A DNA stretch of 64,000 bases, taken from Bryobacteraceae bacterium. GTDB taxonomy: Bacteria > Acidobacteriota > Terriglobia > Bryobacterales > Bryobacteraceae. Below, piece by piece: positions 8,726 through 17,086 of the stretch. The notes beneath the pieces were generated by a model that worked only from the letters and a program-made list of their open reading frames with translations, did no database searches and was not told the origin of the DNA. Positions within the stretch are counted from its first letter, which is position 1. Each line of letters starts with the position of its first letter. The translations under genes were made by a program, and so were the position numbers. Where the stretch lies: NCBI GenBank assembly GCA_947458745.1, contig CANGYQ010000002.1, positions 620,001 to 684,000 of the forward strand. Direction: 5' to 3'.

Positions 8726-9937
8726 ATGGCCATTGAGATCACCGTTCCGCGTCTGGGCTGGTCCATGGAGGAAGGCCTGTTTGCCGGTTGGTTGAAGCAG
8801 CCCGGCGACTTCGTCAGTGCCGGCGAGCCGCTGTTTGCCGTCGAGAGCGACAAGATCACCATGGACGTCGAATCGCTCGACTCCGGGGTGTTGTTTGTGC
8901 CGCCCGATGCACCGGTCGCGGGCGGCGTCGTGGTGGTCGGCCAGATGCTGGGCTTCCTGCTGGCACCGGGCGAATCTGAACCCATCAGCGGAACGTCCGA
9001 ACCGAGCCGCGACAGTATGGAGCGGAGTCTGCTCAACTCCCAAACGCTCCCGGAGCCAGCACCACCCGCAGTTGCCGCACCAGAGCAATGGTCTCCCAAT
9101 GCACCCCTCAACAGCCAAGCCCCCATCACGCCAAGAGCGCGGCGGGTAGCCGTGGAACTAGGCATCGACCCCACCACCCTCACCGGCACGGGCCGTGGCG
9201 GTCGCGTTCGAGAAGCCGATGTGCGCGCCGCGCAACCTCTCTCTTCGTCACCCGCGACTTCAGTGCCCATCTCCGGACCGCGCCGCACGATCGCCGCACG
9301 CATGCTGGAGAGCCAACAGCAAACCGCACCCGTCACGCTGACCAGCCGCGTTGACGCCACCGCTCTTGTCGCTCTGCGCGAGCAATGGAAGAAGTCCACC
9401 GCAGTTGCGCCCGCCTACACCGACTTCGTCGCCAAGCTAGTGGCGAGCGCACTGCAGCAGCATCCGCTTCTCGCCGGCCGCTGGGAGGCCGACCGGATCG
9501 TGCTGCCGCAACGCTTCGACCTGGGCTTGGCCGTGGACACGCCGCAAGGCCTCTTCAACCCGGTGCTGCGGGATGTCGCGAGCGCGACGCTGGCAGACTT
9601 GGCGCGCCAATCGCGACAGTTGATCGAAGCCGCGCAAACCCGTCGACTGCGGCCCGAGCAGATGACCGGTAGCGTCTTCAGCATCTCCAACCTGGGCAGC
9701 TTCGGCATTGACGCATTCACGCCGATCATCAACTATCCGGAAACCGCCGTCCTGGGTTTAGGTGCCATCCGCAAGGAACTGGTGGTGACCGACGCAGGCG
9801 ATTTCAGCGTGCGCCAACTGATGACGCTCAGCCTCACCTTCGACCATCGTGTCGTCGACGGCGCTCCAGCGGCTCGCTTTCTCGCAACCCTGGTCCGGCT
9901 GATGGCGGACCCGCCGGCGGAGTTGTCGGCCCCATAG
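8726..9937 (+). CDS. Dihydrolipoamide acyltransferase (E2) of the same complex (403 aa)
   Basis: The order is lipoyl domain (about 1-78, lipoyl-lysine in ESDKITMDVES at K43), a flexible linker, a peripheral-subunit-binding domain (about 131-166, ITPRARRVAVELGID then GTGRGGRVREADV), and the catalytic acyltransferase domain. The active-site signature DHRVVDG is present near the end (FDHRVVDGAPAARF). E2 forms the core that passes the acyl group from E1-bound ThDP to CoA. It begins four bases after the E1 gene and is the last gene of the MFS-SDR-E1-E2 operon. The single lipoyl domain and the short length are as in acetoin dehydrogenase AcoC-type and Gram-positive-type E2 proteins. Confidence 0.92.
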   Translation: MAIEITVPRLGWSMEEGLFAGWLKQPGDFVSAGEPLFAVESDKITMDVESLDSGVLFVPPDAPVAGGVVVVGQMLGFLLAPGESEPISGTSEPSRDSMERSLLNSQTLPEPAPPAVAAPEQWSPNAPLNSQAPITPRARRVAVELGIDPTTLTGTGRGGRVREADVRAAQPLSSSPATSVPISGPRRTIAARMLESQQQTAPVTLTSRVDATALVALREQWKKSTAVAPAYTDFVAKLVASALQQHPLLAGRWEADRIVLPQRFDLGLAVDTPQGLFNPVLRDVASATLADLARQSRQLIEAAQTRRLRPEQMTGSVFSISNLGSFGIDAFTPIINYPETAVLGLGAIRKELVVTDAGDFSVRQLMTLSLTFDHRVVDGAPAARFLATLVRLMADPPAELSAP

Positions 9938-9973
9938 CGGACGGCAGTTCGATATGCTGCTGGTAATAGAACC

Positions 9974-12748
9974 ATGCCGCCCACCATCCAGCTAAGCGTG
10001 ATTCGCGCTGCCTCGCACCGCGCGTTGATCCTGGTGGCACTTGTGCCTGCGCTCGCAGCGGCCGACTTTGAGCATGACGCCGCGCCGCTGTTGCGCGCCC
10101 GCTGCATGCCCTGCCATAGCGCCAAGGTCCGCAGTGGCGGCTTATCCATTGAGACACGAGAGGACATCCTGCGCGGCGGCAAGTCCGGCAGCGCCATTGT
10201 TTCCGGCCGCCCTAGCGACAGCATCCTGCTAGGCCAGATCGCAACCGGCAAAATGCCGATGGGCGCACCCCCGATGCCTGCTGCCGAGATCGCCACCATT
10301 CGCACCTGGATCGAGACCGAAACGGCTAAGCCACCCGTGGCCGAGCGCGATGTCCATGCGATCTTCAGCGCCAAGTGCTGGGTGTGCCATGGTCGCGTCG
10401 AAAAGAAGGCGGGCCTTGACCTGCGGACCATCGCCAGTCTGCTCAAGGGCGGCAAGTCCGGCGCGGCGCTGGTACCCGGCGCGCCTGACAGCAGCTTGTT
10501 GGTGCAGCGCATCGCCGCCCAGCAGATGCCACCGCCGAAGCTACAGGAGCAGTTCTCCGTCCGTGGCCTTACCGATGATGAGTTCGACAAAGTGAAGCGC
10601 TGGATCGCGGAAGGTGCCCGCCCCGACAATGAGCCCGTGGCCGCCGTCGATCCGCTGAACGATCCGGCTATCAAAGCGAAGGATCGGGAGTTTTGGGCTT
10701 TTCAAGCACCCCGCCGCGCGCCCGTACCGGTCATCTCCGGAGCCACGCATCCCATCGACGCGTTCGTGTTGGCCAATCGAGGAGCCACTGGTGGCCCGCT
10801 TGCACCACCCGCCGCCGGTGGAGCGTTGCTGCGCCGTGCGTACTTTGACCTGACCGGTCTGCCGCCCGCGCCCGACCAGATCGCCGCCTATCTCAGCGAC
10901 AAGCGCGCCAACCGCTACGAAGCGCTACTCGACAGCTTGCTCGCTTCGCCCCGCTATGCCGAACGCTCCGCGCGGCTGTGGCTGGACGCGGTGGGTTATG
11001 CCGATAGCGAAGGTGGCAACAATTCCGATCAGGCTCGCCTGCACGCCTGGCGCTACCGCGACTACGTGATCCGCGCCTTTGCGGCGAACAAGCCGTACGA
11101 CCGTTTCCTCACGGAGCAACTGGCCGGAGATGAGCTGTTCGACTTCCGAGCCACTAAGCAACTAACCCCGGACCACATCGACCTGATGGCCGCCACCGGA
11201 TTCTGGCGCATGGCACCCGATGGCACCAACAGCACGGAGCAGAACTTCATCCCGGAACGCATGGACGTCATCGCCGGGCAGATTGAAGTGCTGGGCTCAG
11301 GCGTGATGGGCCTCTCGATCGGGTGCGCCCGCTGCCACGACCACAAGTACGACCCGCTGCCCACGCGCGACTACTATCGCCTGGTCTCGATCCTGACCCC
11401 GGCCTTCGACCCCTACGCCTGGCTGCCTGGCGAGTTCCCCTGCGGCGGTGTCGGTGCGAACTGCGACGAGAACAACACCCGTTACTTCATCGCCAAAGCC
11501 ACGCCGGAGTACGCGGCGATGGTGACGCACAACCAGCCTCTCGATGCACGCATCGCCGAACTGGAGCGTGCACTCGAAGCGGCGGCCAAGCCCTATCGCG
11601 AACAGCACGTCGCCGCCAAGAAGGCCACGGCAGCCTCCGACATCAAGCTGCGGGAGTTGGAAGAAGCCTACCCGGCCTTCAAGAAAGAGAAGGCCGCGCT
11701 CGATAAACAGATTGCGCAGGAGAAGGCGAAGCGCAAGCGGCCGCCGCTGGTCCGCGCACTGTTTGATTTGGGCCCGGAACCACCCGCTACCCGCATCCTG
11801 ATGCGCGGCGATGTGGCCAGCCCCGGAGCGCTGGTGCCGCCCGGCCCGCCTTCCGTGCTTTCCGCCAGCCTGAAGCCCTATCAGCCCGTCGCGCTCGCTC
11901 ATTCCAGTGGCCGCCGTCTGGCACTGGCCCAATGGCTGACCGAACCGGAGCATCCGCTCACTGCCCGCATGATGGTGAACCGCATCTGGCAGCAACATTT
12001 CGGCGTGGGCCTGGTCAGCACGCCCGGCAACTTTGGCCGCATGGGCGCAGCACCGGAGAATCAGGAACTGCTCGATTGGCTGGCCACGGAGTTTGTGCGC
12101 ACCGGCTGGGATATCAAGGCCCTGCACCGGTTGATCATGACCTCCGGCTACTACCGCCAGCGCACCGGCGGCACCGGCTTCCCGCTGCAACGCATCGATG
12201 CCGAAGCCATCCGCGACACCATCCTGCAGATCGCCGGACGCCTGGACACGACGCAGTTCGGACCCGCAGATGCGATCAAGCAGTTGCCCGATGGCGAAGT
12301 GATCACCGAAAGCCGCCGCCGCAGCATCTATGTCTCGCAAAAGCGCACGCAGCCCGTGTCACTGCTGGACACGTTTGATCAGCCGTTCATGAATCCCAAC
12401 TGCGTCAAGCGTGGCCAGTCGGTGGTCTCCTCGCAAGCACTGCACTTGATGAACAGCGATCTGGCGCGAGAGAACGCCCGCTTCATGGCCGGACGCATTG
12501 CCGATGCGGTGGGCGATGATCCGAAGGCGCAAGTGGAGCGTGCCTATCTGCTCGCACTCGCCCGGCCACCCACGCCGGATGAATTGGCCGCTTCAGTCTC
12601 GACCATGCAGCAAATGGGTGAGCAGTGGAAGAAGTCGCTCGAAGCGGACCGCCCCGCCGAACCCGTGGCCACTCGCTCGCGCTGGCTGGCGCTGGCCACC
12701 CTCTGCCACACCTTGATGAACTCGGCGGAATTTCTCTACATTGATTAA
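9974..12748 (+). CDS. Double-PSCyt1 DUF1549-DUF1553 secreted heme c protein (924 aa)
   Basis: The signal peptide (ALILVALVPALAAA) is followed by two PSCyt1-like domains in tandem with CMPCH at residues 44-48 and CWVCH at 135-139. Next come DUF1549 (about 235-460) carrying CARCHDHKYDP at about 451-455, a charged Lys/Glu-rich helical stretch (about 515-590, a possible coiled coil), and DUF1553 from about 625 (LTARMMVNRIWQQHFG, GNFGRMGAAPENQELLDWLA). Three CxxCH motifs could bind three hemes c, one more than the paralogue at 1840-4509. It forms an operon with the DUF1501 gene 18 bases downstream. Role unknown; I infer periplasmic or cell-surface electron transfer coupled to a DUF1501 hydrolase-like partner. 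Confidence 0.93.
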   Translation: MPPTIQLSVIRAASHRALILVALVPALAAADFEHDAAPLLRARCMPCHSAKVRSGGLSIETREDILRGGKSGSAIVSGRPSDSILLGQIATGKMPMGAPPMPAAEIATIRTWIETETAKPPVAERDVHAIFSAKCWVCHGRVEKKAGLDLRTIASLLKGGKSGAALVPGAPDSSLLVQRIAAQQMPPPKLQEQFSVRGLTDDEFDKVKRWIAEGARPDNEPVAAVDPLNDPAIKAKDREFWAFQAPRRAPVPVISGATHPIDAFVLANRGATGGPLAPPAAGGALLRRAYFDLTGLPPAPDQIAAYLSDKRANRYEALLDSLLASPRYAERSARLWLDAVGYADSEGGNNSDQARLHAWRYRDYVIRAFAANKPYDRFLTEQLAGDELFDFRATKQLTPDHIDLMAATGFWRMAPDGTNSTEQNFIPERMDVIAGQIEVLGSGVMGLSIGCARCHDHKYDPLPTRDYYRLVSILTPAFDPYAWLPGEFPCGGVGANCDENNTRYFIAKATPEYAAMVTHNQPLDARIAELERALEAAAKPYREQHVAAKKATAASDIKLRELEEAYPAFKKEKAALDKQIAQEKAKRKRPPLVRALFDLGPEPPATRILMRGDVASPGALVPPGPPSVLSASLKPYQPVALAHSSGRRLALAQWLTEPEHPLTARMMVNRIWQQHFGVGLVSTPGNFGRMGAAPENQELLDWLATEFVRTGWDIKALHRLIMTSGYYRQRTGGTGFPLQRIDAEAIRDTILQIAGRLDTTQFGPADAIKQLPDGEVITESRRRSIYVSQKRTQPVSLLDTFDQPFMNPNCVKRGQSVVSSQALHLMNSDLARENARFMAGRIADAVGDDPKAQVERAYLLALARPPTPDELAASVSTMQQMGEQWKKSLEADRPAEPVATRSRWLALATLCHTLMNSAEFLYID

Positions 12749-12766
12749 TCGGGAGCCTCTGACGCC

Positions 12767-14173
12767 ATGACCACTCGCCGCGATTTCTTCTCCCGCATCT
12801 CGGATGGCCTGATGGGCACGGCGCTGGCTGGGCTCTTCTCGGCTGATCAGTTGAGCGCCGCCTCCGGCCTCTATGACCTGACGCCCAAGAAACCGCACCA
12901 CGCGCCCAAAGCCAAGGCCGTCATCCAACTGTTCATGAACGGCGGCCCCAGCCAGGTTGATCTGTTCGACTACAAGGTGGCGCTGGAAAAGTACGCGGGC
13001 AAAGCTCCCGGTCGCGATCTAGCGGCGGAAGTACGGGCCGTGCGCGAGACCGGCGGCCTGATGCCATCCCCCTACAAGTTCTCGAAACACGGCCAATCAG
13101 GCATTGAGATCTCCGAACTGCTGCCGCATCTGGGCAAGGTGGCCGACAACATCGCCGTGGTGCGTTCCATGTACACGACGCACCTGGCGCATGAGGCGGC
13201 GCTCTTCCTGATGCATGGCGGCCGCATTCTGCCCACGCGGCCTTCCCTGGGTGCGTGGATTGTTTACGGGTTGGGCTCAGAGAATCAGAATCTGCCCGCC
13301 TATGTGGTGCTGGACGACCCGAAGGGTCCGCCCATCAACTTCATCCAGAACTGGCAGGCCGGCTGGCTGCCCGCGGTCTATCAAGGCACCCGCGTGCGCT
13401 CCGAGGGCTCACCCATCTTGAACCTGGCGGCCAAGCAAGAGTACCCCAGCGCCATCGTCGACCTGAGCCGCAGCCTGCTCCACCGGCTCGACGCGAACCA
13501 CAGCCAGCAGCACCCGGGTAACGTCGAACTGCAAGCCCGTATCGCCAACTATGAGCTCGCCGCCCGCATGCAGATGGAGGCCACCGACGCGCTGGACTTA
13601 AGCAAGGAAAGCGACGCCACCCGCGAAGACTATGGCCTGAACGATGAGCGCACTGCCTCCTACGGCAAGCGTTGCCTAATGGCGCGCCGGTTGGTGGAAC
13701 GCGGCGTGCGCCTGGTGCAGATCTATATCGAGGGCCAGATCTGGGACAACCACAACAAGATCCGCGAAGGCCTGGAATACGCCTGCGGCAAGACCGATCG
13801 CCCCGCCGCCGCTCTGGTCCGCGACCTGAAGCAGCGCGGCCTGCTCGATTCCACGCTGGTCGTCTGGGGTGGCGAATTCGGCCGCCTGCCCATCGCCCAA
13901 GACCCCGGCCCCAACGCCGGTCGCGACCATGGCCCCTCCGGCTTCAGCATCTGGATGGCGGGTGGCGGCGTGAAGGGCGGCACCACCTACGGCAGCACCG
14001 ACGAGATCGGCTACCGCGCCGCGGAAGACAAGGTGAGCGTGCATGACTTCCACGCGACAGTGTTGCACCTGCTCGGCATGAACCATCGCAACCTGGTCAT
14101 CCAGCGCGAAGGCCGCTTCGAACGCATCACCGACGAGTTTCCGGCTCGGGTGGTGGACGGCATTTTGGCGTAG
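12767..14173 (+). CDS. DUF1501 domain protein, Tat-type signal (468 aa)
   Basis: The N-terminus TTRRDFFSRISDGLMGTALA is a twin-arginine signal, followed by HHAPKAKAVIQLFMNGGPSQ, VDLFDYK, VVWGGEFGRLP, and GRDHGPSGFSIWMAGGGVKG: the same landmarks, in the same order, as the other two DUF1501 proteins here. The preceding PSCyt1 gene ends 18 bases upstream, so they are co-transcribed. The first acidic and final histidine motifs expected of an alkaline-phosphatase-like metal site (GGEFG, GRDHGP, VHDFHATVLHLLG) are all present, so I see no sign of inactivation. The substrate is unknown. A decayed intergenic region of about 1 kb follows. Confidence 0.92.
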   Translation: MTTRRDFFSRISDGLMGTALAGLFSADQLSAASGLYDLTPKKPHHAPKAKAVIQLFMNGGPSQVDLFDYKVALEKYAGKAPGRDLAAEVRAVRETGGLMPSPYKFSKHGQSGIEISELLPHLGKVADNIAVVRSMYTTHLAHEAALFLMHGGRILPTRPSLGAWIVYGLGSENQNLPAYVVLDDPKGPPINFIQNWQAGWLPAVYQGTRVRSEGSPILNLAAKQEYPSAIVDLSRSLLHRLDANHSQQHPGNVELQARIANYELAARMQMEATDALDLSKESDATREDYGLNDERTASYGKRCLMARRLVERGVRLVQIYIEGQIWDNHNKIREGLEYACGKTDRPAAALVRDLKQRGLLDSTLVVWGGEFGRLPIAQDPGPNAGRDHGPSGFSIWMAGGGVKGGTTYGSTDEIGYRAAEDKVSVHDFHATVLHLLGMNHRNLVIQREGRFERITDEFPARVVDGILA

Positions 14174-14320
14174 CGGGCGGACACTGAGTTAAATGCTTGA
14201 CACCTTTGTACGTGGATAGGGAGAGCTTCCGAGTTGTATGGCTTTCATTTTCGTATTTCGGAGTGTTTCTTGAAACCCAGCCGAACAGGACTGCGTTAAT
14301 ACTCGCCAAGGAGGCGTTTA

Positions 14321-14464
14321 ATGCGAATCGAAATTTTTCCAACCGCGATCAACAGACGGAAAGTTGAGATCCCTCTCCAAAATGGCCAGCGCTTGATTAC
14401 CTATTCTGGGGAAGCTACGTATTCCCACAAAGGAGTTAGCGATTCTGTCTATGAGCGATTCTAG
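14321..14464 (+). CDS. Small ORF of 47 residues with a strong ribosome binding site, unknown function
   Basis: An AAGGAGG at 14308-14314 lies six bases before ATG 14321, one of the best Shine-Dalgarno matches in the window. The product begins MRIEIFPTAINRRKVEIPL and ends DSVYERF. I recognise no family. The DNA here is AT-richer than the flanks (27 G+C of 60 in 14401-14460), which suggests foreign origin. The next small frame starts inside its last codons. It may be a real short protein or the head of a broken gene. Confidence 0.4.
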   Translation: MRIEIFPTAINRRKVEIPLQNGQRLITYSGEATYSHKGVSDSVYERF

Positions 14465-14555
14465 GCTGTTTCTTATAGTCGACGATCAGCTTCCGGAAGA
14501 CGCGGTCATTTTCGAGCAAGCACTGCACGTCTCGCTAGCCGAGATTCACAATTAG
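14451..14555 (+). CDS. Small ORF of 34 residues overlapping the previous one, possibly part of a broken gene
   Basis: It starts with ATG 14451 inside the last 14 bases of the preceding small ORF and ends TAG at 14553-14555. The product is MSDSRLFLIVDDQLPEDAVI and continues to AEIHN. It is in the same frame as the 70-residue ORF that starts at 14565, so the two could be one gene interrupted by a stop codon. No family recognised; low confidence that it is expressed. Confidence 0.25.
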   Translation: MSDSRLFLIVDDQLPEDAVIFEQALHVSLAEIHN

Positions 14556-14564
14556 GGAACTGCA

Positions 14565-14777
14565 TTGAACGCCGGTTGGAGCGTTACCGACTTGGCTGGA
14601 AGAATTCGTGGCACACAGTACCAGGTTGAATTCACGTCCGGAGTGCAGGATTCGGATGGCTACATCAACGGGGTAGCATATTTCGTTACTGCCCGCATTC
14701 GCTCGAGCGCATGGGGTCCGATGCGGGAGACGCCTGCGGACCCAGATCCGATCGAGTTCGTCTCGAAGCTGTGCTAG
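14565..14777 (+). CDS. Small ORF of 70 residues, unknown function
   Basis: TTG start, no clear ribosome binding site. The sequence runs NAGWSVTDLAGRIRGTQYQV to DPIEFVSKLC with no recognised domain or signal peptide. It continues the frame of the 14451-14555 ORF after one TAG. Base composition is mixed. It may be a remnant. Confidence 0.25.
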   Translation: MNAGWSVTDLAGRIRGTQYQVEFTSGVQDSDGYINGVAYFVTARIRSSAWGPMRETPADPDPIEFVSKLC

Positions 14778-14858
14778 TAGCAAGTTGAGGGGTATCGAAG
14801 ACGAGGCCCGGTAGAGGGAGACCGAGACGATCAATAGATAATCGCTTCAGTAAAGTAC

Positions 14859-14898
14859 TTGCGGATGGCAAAGAAAGCACCGCCCTTTCCATCCGCAA
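14859..14898. other. Strong hairpin in the decayed intergenic stretch
   Basis: TTGCGGATGG at 14859-14868 is perfectly complementary to CCATCCGCAA at 14889-14898. The stem continues by four more pairs (AAAG/CTTT) after a one-base bulge, leaving a loop of about 11 bases. There is no T-run on either side, so a simple rho-independent terminator is not supported. It could be a mobile-element end, an RNA structure or a transcription barrier. Confidence 0.5.
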
Positions 14899-14939
14899 AT
14901 GTCCAGTGACGGCTCCTACACTATTTCTTGTCCTGCTGA

Positions 14940-15200
14940 CGTAATTCCGGGTTCATCGACGAGCTCTTCATCGAGGCCGGGCATCGCGGAAGCGGCCTCG
15001 GCACCGCGGCGGTTCGTCAACTGCAAAACGAATGCGCGCGGGAGGGGATGACCGCCCTGCTTTTGGAGGCTGACCTGGACAACGAAGACGCCACCCGCCT
15101 GTACCGCCAACAGGGCTTTCACGAACATCCCCGGCGGCTGATGATGTTGCCCGTCAGCGGAGGGCCAGCCGCTGTGGGACTCTGGGACCTGGCTGGGTGA
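14940..15200 (+). pseudogene. C-terminal remnant of a GNAT-family acetyltransferase
   Basis: A frame opened by a TGA at 14937 and closed by TGA at 15198-15200 reads RNSGFIDELFIEAGHRGSGL, then GTAAVRQL, and later NEDATRLYRQQGF. This is the second half of a GNAT fold: strand beta-4, the acetyl-CoA pyrophosphate-binding motif HRGSGLG, helix alpha-3, and the 'N..A..LY...GF' motif. The N-terminal half is absent and no start codon is in a sensible place, so the gene is 5'-truncated. The sequence just upstream is not GNAT-like in any frame that I can see. Confidence 0.75.
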
Positions 15201-15256
15201 GCGCGGGCCCAGCCACCTTGAGCTTCTGATAGGCTATGTCCTCAAGGAGGGCCGAA

Positions 15257-16804
15257 ATGGGACTCAAACCCCGGTTGACGCGCCGCCAGATTCTTCAATC
15301 CATCCCGGTGCTGACAGCCGGCACCCTGCTGGCCCCGCTGCGGGCACAGCGCCCCGATACATCGGCTCCCGCCATTATCCGGGGCAAGCTGACCGATGCC
15401 GCCGGACGGCCCGTCGCGGCCAAGATCCGCGTGGTTGAATCCAACACCGGCGAAGTCTACATGCCGGCCAACTCGATCCGCACCATGCCGGACCGGCGTC
15501 ATTACTTTTATGCGCGGGGCCAGTATGAGATCAGCGTCCCGGCCGGCCGCTACCGGATTGAAGCGGTGCGCGGCATCGGCCATGAGTTGACCCGGGAGTT
15601 CACGGAAGTGGGCAGCGGCATCCAGCATGAAGTGGACCTGCGGATCCGCCCGCTGAAGGACTTGAAATCCGCCGGTTGGTACTCCGGCAACACGCATACC
15701 CACTATCACCTGGCGATTGACGAGAACCCCGATGACCGGCTGCGTATGGTGCCACCGGCGGAAGACCTGGACGTCAGCGTGCTCAGCTATCTGGTGCGTA
15801 CCGATTCGCCCTACATCACCAACCGCTACCCGGTGGGCCGCCTGCCCCAGTTTTCCCGTGACGGCACCATCATGGACATGGGCGAAGAGGCGCGCAACAA
15901 CCGCGCGTTTGCCGATTTCGGCTACGGGCATGTGCTGTTTCTCAACATTCCCCGATCGATTGAACCGGTTTCGACCGGCCTGCTTAGCAACTCACCTAAC
16001 GCACCCGACTACCCGACGCTATCGACTCTGTGCGCGCAAGCCAAGCAACTGGGCGGCACCGTGGTGTGGTGCCACAACGGCAGCGGCATTGAGGTGCCGG
16101 TGGCCGCCGCGCTGGGGCTGGTGGACGCCTACAACGTCGCTGACGGCCTGGAAGCACAGTATGAGCGCTACTACCGGCTGCTGAACTGCGGTCTTCGCCT
16201 CGCCGCCTCCAGCGGCACGGATTGGTGGATCTACGATCACAACCGGGTCTACGTGAAGGTGGAGGGGACGTTCAACTACGACAGTTGGATCGCCGGATTG
16301 CGCGCGGGACGGACTTTCGTCTCCAACGGTCCGCTGCTGGAATTCACCGTGAACGGCCAAGACCCCGGCGCGCAAGTGACACCCAACGGCAAGCTGCGCG
16401 TGAAGGCTTCGGCGATTTCACGGATCCCGTTTGAGCGGATCGAAATCGTGGTGGATGGCCGCGTGGTGGCGGATCAGCTATCCCCGGATGGCCGTGAAGC
16501 GAGCCTGGAGCGCGAGATCGAGGTTGACGAGGGCGGCTGGATCGCCGCCCGTATCAGCGGCCGCGCCGTTACCTACGCGGGCTTCCCCGTCTTTGCGCAC
16601 ACCAGTCCCGTCTACCTGCGCGTGCCCAACACACCATTTCGCCGGGCCGAATCGCTGGGGGCCTGTATCGATGAGATCGACCGCTCTATACGCACCATCC
16701 GTAAGAGCTTCCGCTTCTCAAGCGATGCCCAGCGCGCCCTGGCGATCGGCAAATTTGAAGAAGGCCGCACCGCGTTTGCGCGTCTGCTGACGCAGTCTTC
16801 TTGA
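15257..16804 (+). CDS. Tat-exported PHP-domain metallohydrolase (CehA/McbA-like), about 515 aa
   Basis: An AAGGAGG at 15244-15250 lies six bases before ATG 15257, which fixes the start 21 bases inside the longest frame. The twin-arginine signal LTRRQILQSIPVLTAGTLLA comes first, then a carboxypeptidase-regulatory-like beta-sandwich (about 39-130, IIRGKLTDAAGRPVAAKIRV), then the PHP-type metal-binding domain with NTHTHYH at 145-151 and later CHNGSGIEV and SGTDWW. Its relatives (CehA, McbA) hydrolyse carbamates or amides with a metal cluster. It is likely periplasmic. It stands alone, between two decayed genes. The substrate cannot be deduced. Confidence 0.82.
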   Translation: MGLKPRLTRRQILQSIPVLTAGTLLAPLRAQRPDTSAPAIIRGKLTDAAGRPVAAKIRVVESNTGEVYMPANSIRTMPDRRHYFYARGQYEISVPAGRYRIEAVRGIGHELTREFTEVGSGIQHEVDLRIRPLKDLKSAGWYSGNTHTHYHLAIDENPDDRLRMVPPAEDLDVSVLSYLVRTDSPYITNRYPVGRLPQFSRDGTIMDMGEEARNNRAFADFGYGHVLFLNIPRSIEPVSTGLLSNSPNAPDYPTLSTLCAQAKQLGGTVVWCHNGSGIEVPVAAALGLVDAYNVADGLEAQYERYYRLLNCGLRLAASSGTDWWIYDHNRVYVKVEGTFNYDSWIAGLRAGRTFVSNGPLLEFTVNGQDPGAQVTPNGKLRVKASAISRIPFERIEIVVDGRVVADQLSPDGREASLEREIEVDEGGWIAARISGRAVTYAGFPVFAHTSPVYLRVPNTPFRRAESLGACIDEIDRSIRTIRKSFRFSSDAQRALAIGKFEEGRTAFARLLTQSS

Positions 16805-16845
16805 GCGACCTTGCGTTGCCCACAGCCAGGGAGCTACAAACGGAC

Positions 16846-17086
16846 ATGCGATCTTTGGCCGGCCTCTCCGCTCTGCTGGTGTGTGTGATGGTTCCCGTGG
16901 CGGAAGCGGGGGTTGTCCGCTTGAAGATTGACCGGCGAGAGCCGCGATGAGTATCTGGCCCGCATCCGGCAAGCCGCCCGCCAACTGATCCAGACGCGCT
17001 TTCTGCTGGAGGCAGATCTACCGGAGGTGGAGGAGTTTGCCCGGGCTCAGTTTGACTGGATGCGCCAGCCGCCCGCTAAACCGTAG
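16846..17086 (+). pseudogene. Collapsed alpha/beta hydrolase domain gene (signal peptide joined to C-terminus)
   Basis: ATG 16846 opens a frame MRSLAGLSALLVCVMVPVAE with a good signal peptide followed by VVRLKIDRREP, then TGA. Immediately, in another frame, the sequence reads DEYLARIRQAARQLIQTRFL, LEADLPEVEEFARAQFDWMR and stops at TAG 17084-17086. The opening 'v.r..i..REP' and the closing 'YL.RI..AA..L....FLL..D' match the two ends of the large secreted 'alpha/beta hydrolase domain' proteins of Solibacter-type bacteria. The several hundred residues between them, including the catalytic triad, are deleted. Its 3' end overlaps the end of the opposite-strand CBS-domain gene by 11 bases. Confidence 0.6.

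Noticed and set aside
14127..14342. 71-residue minus-strand ORF at the end of the second DUF1501 gene
   Set aside because: Overlaps the coding end of DUF1501, lacks a ribosome binding site and has no recognisable features.
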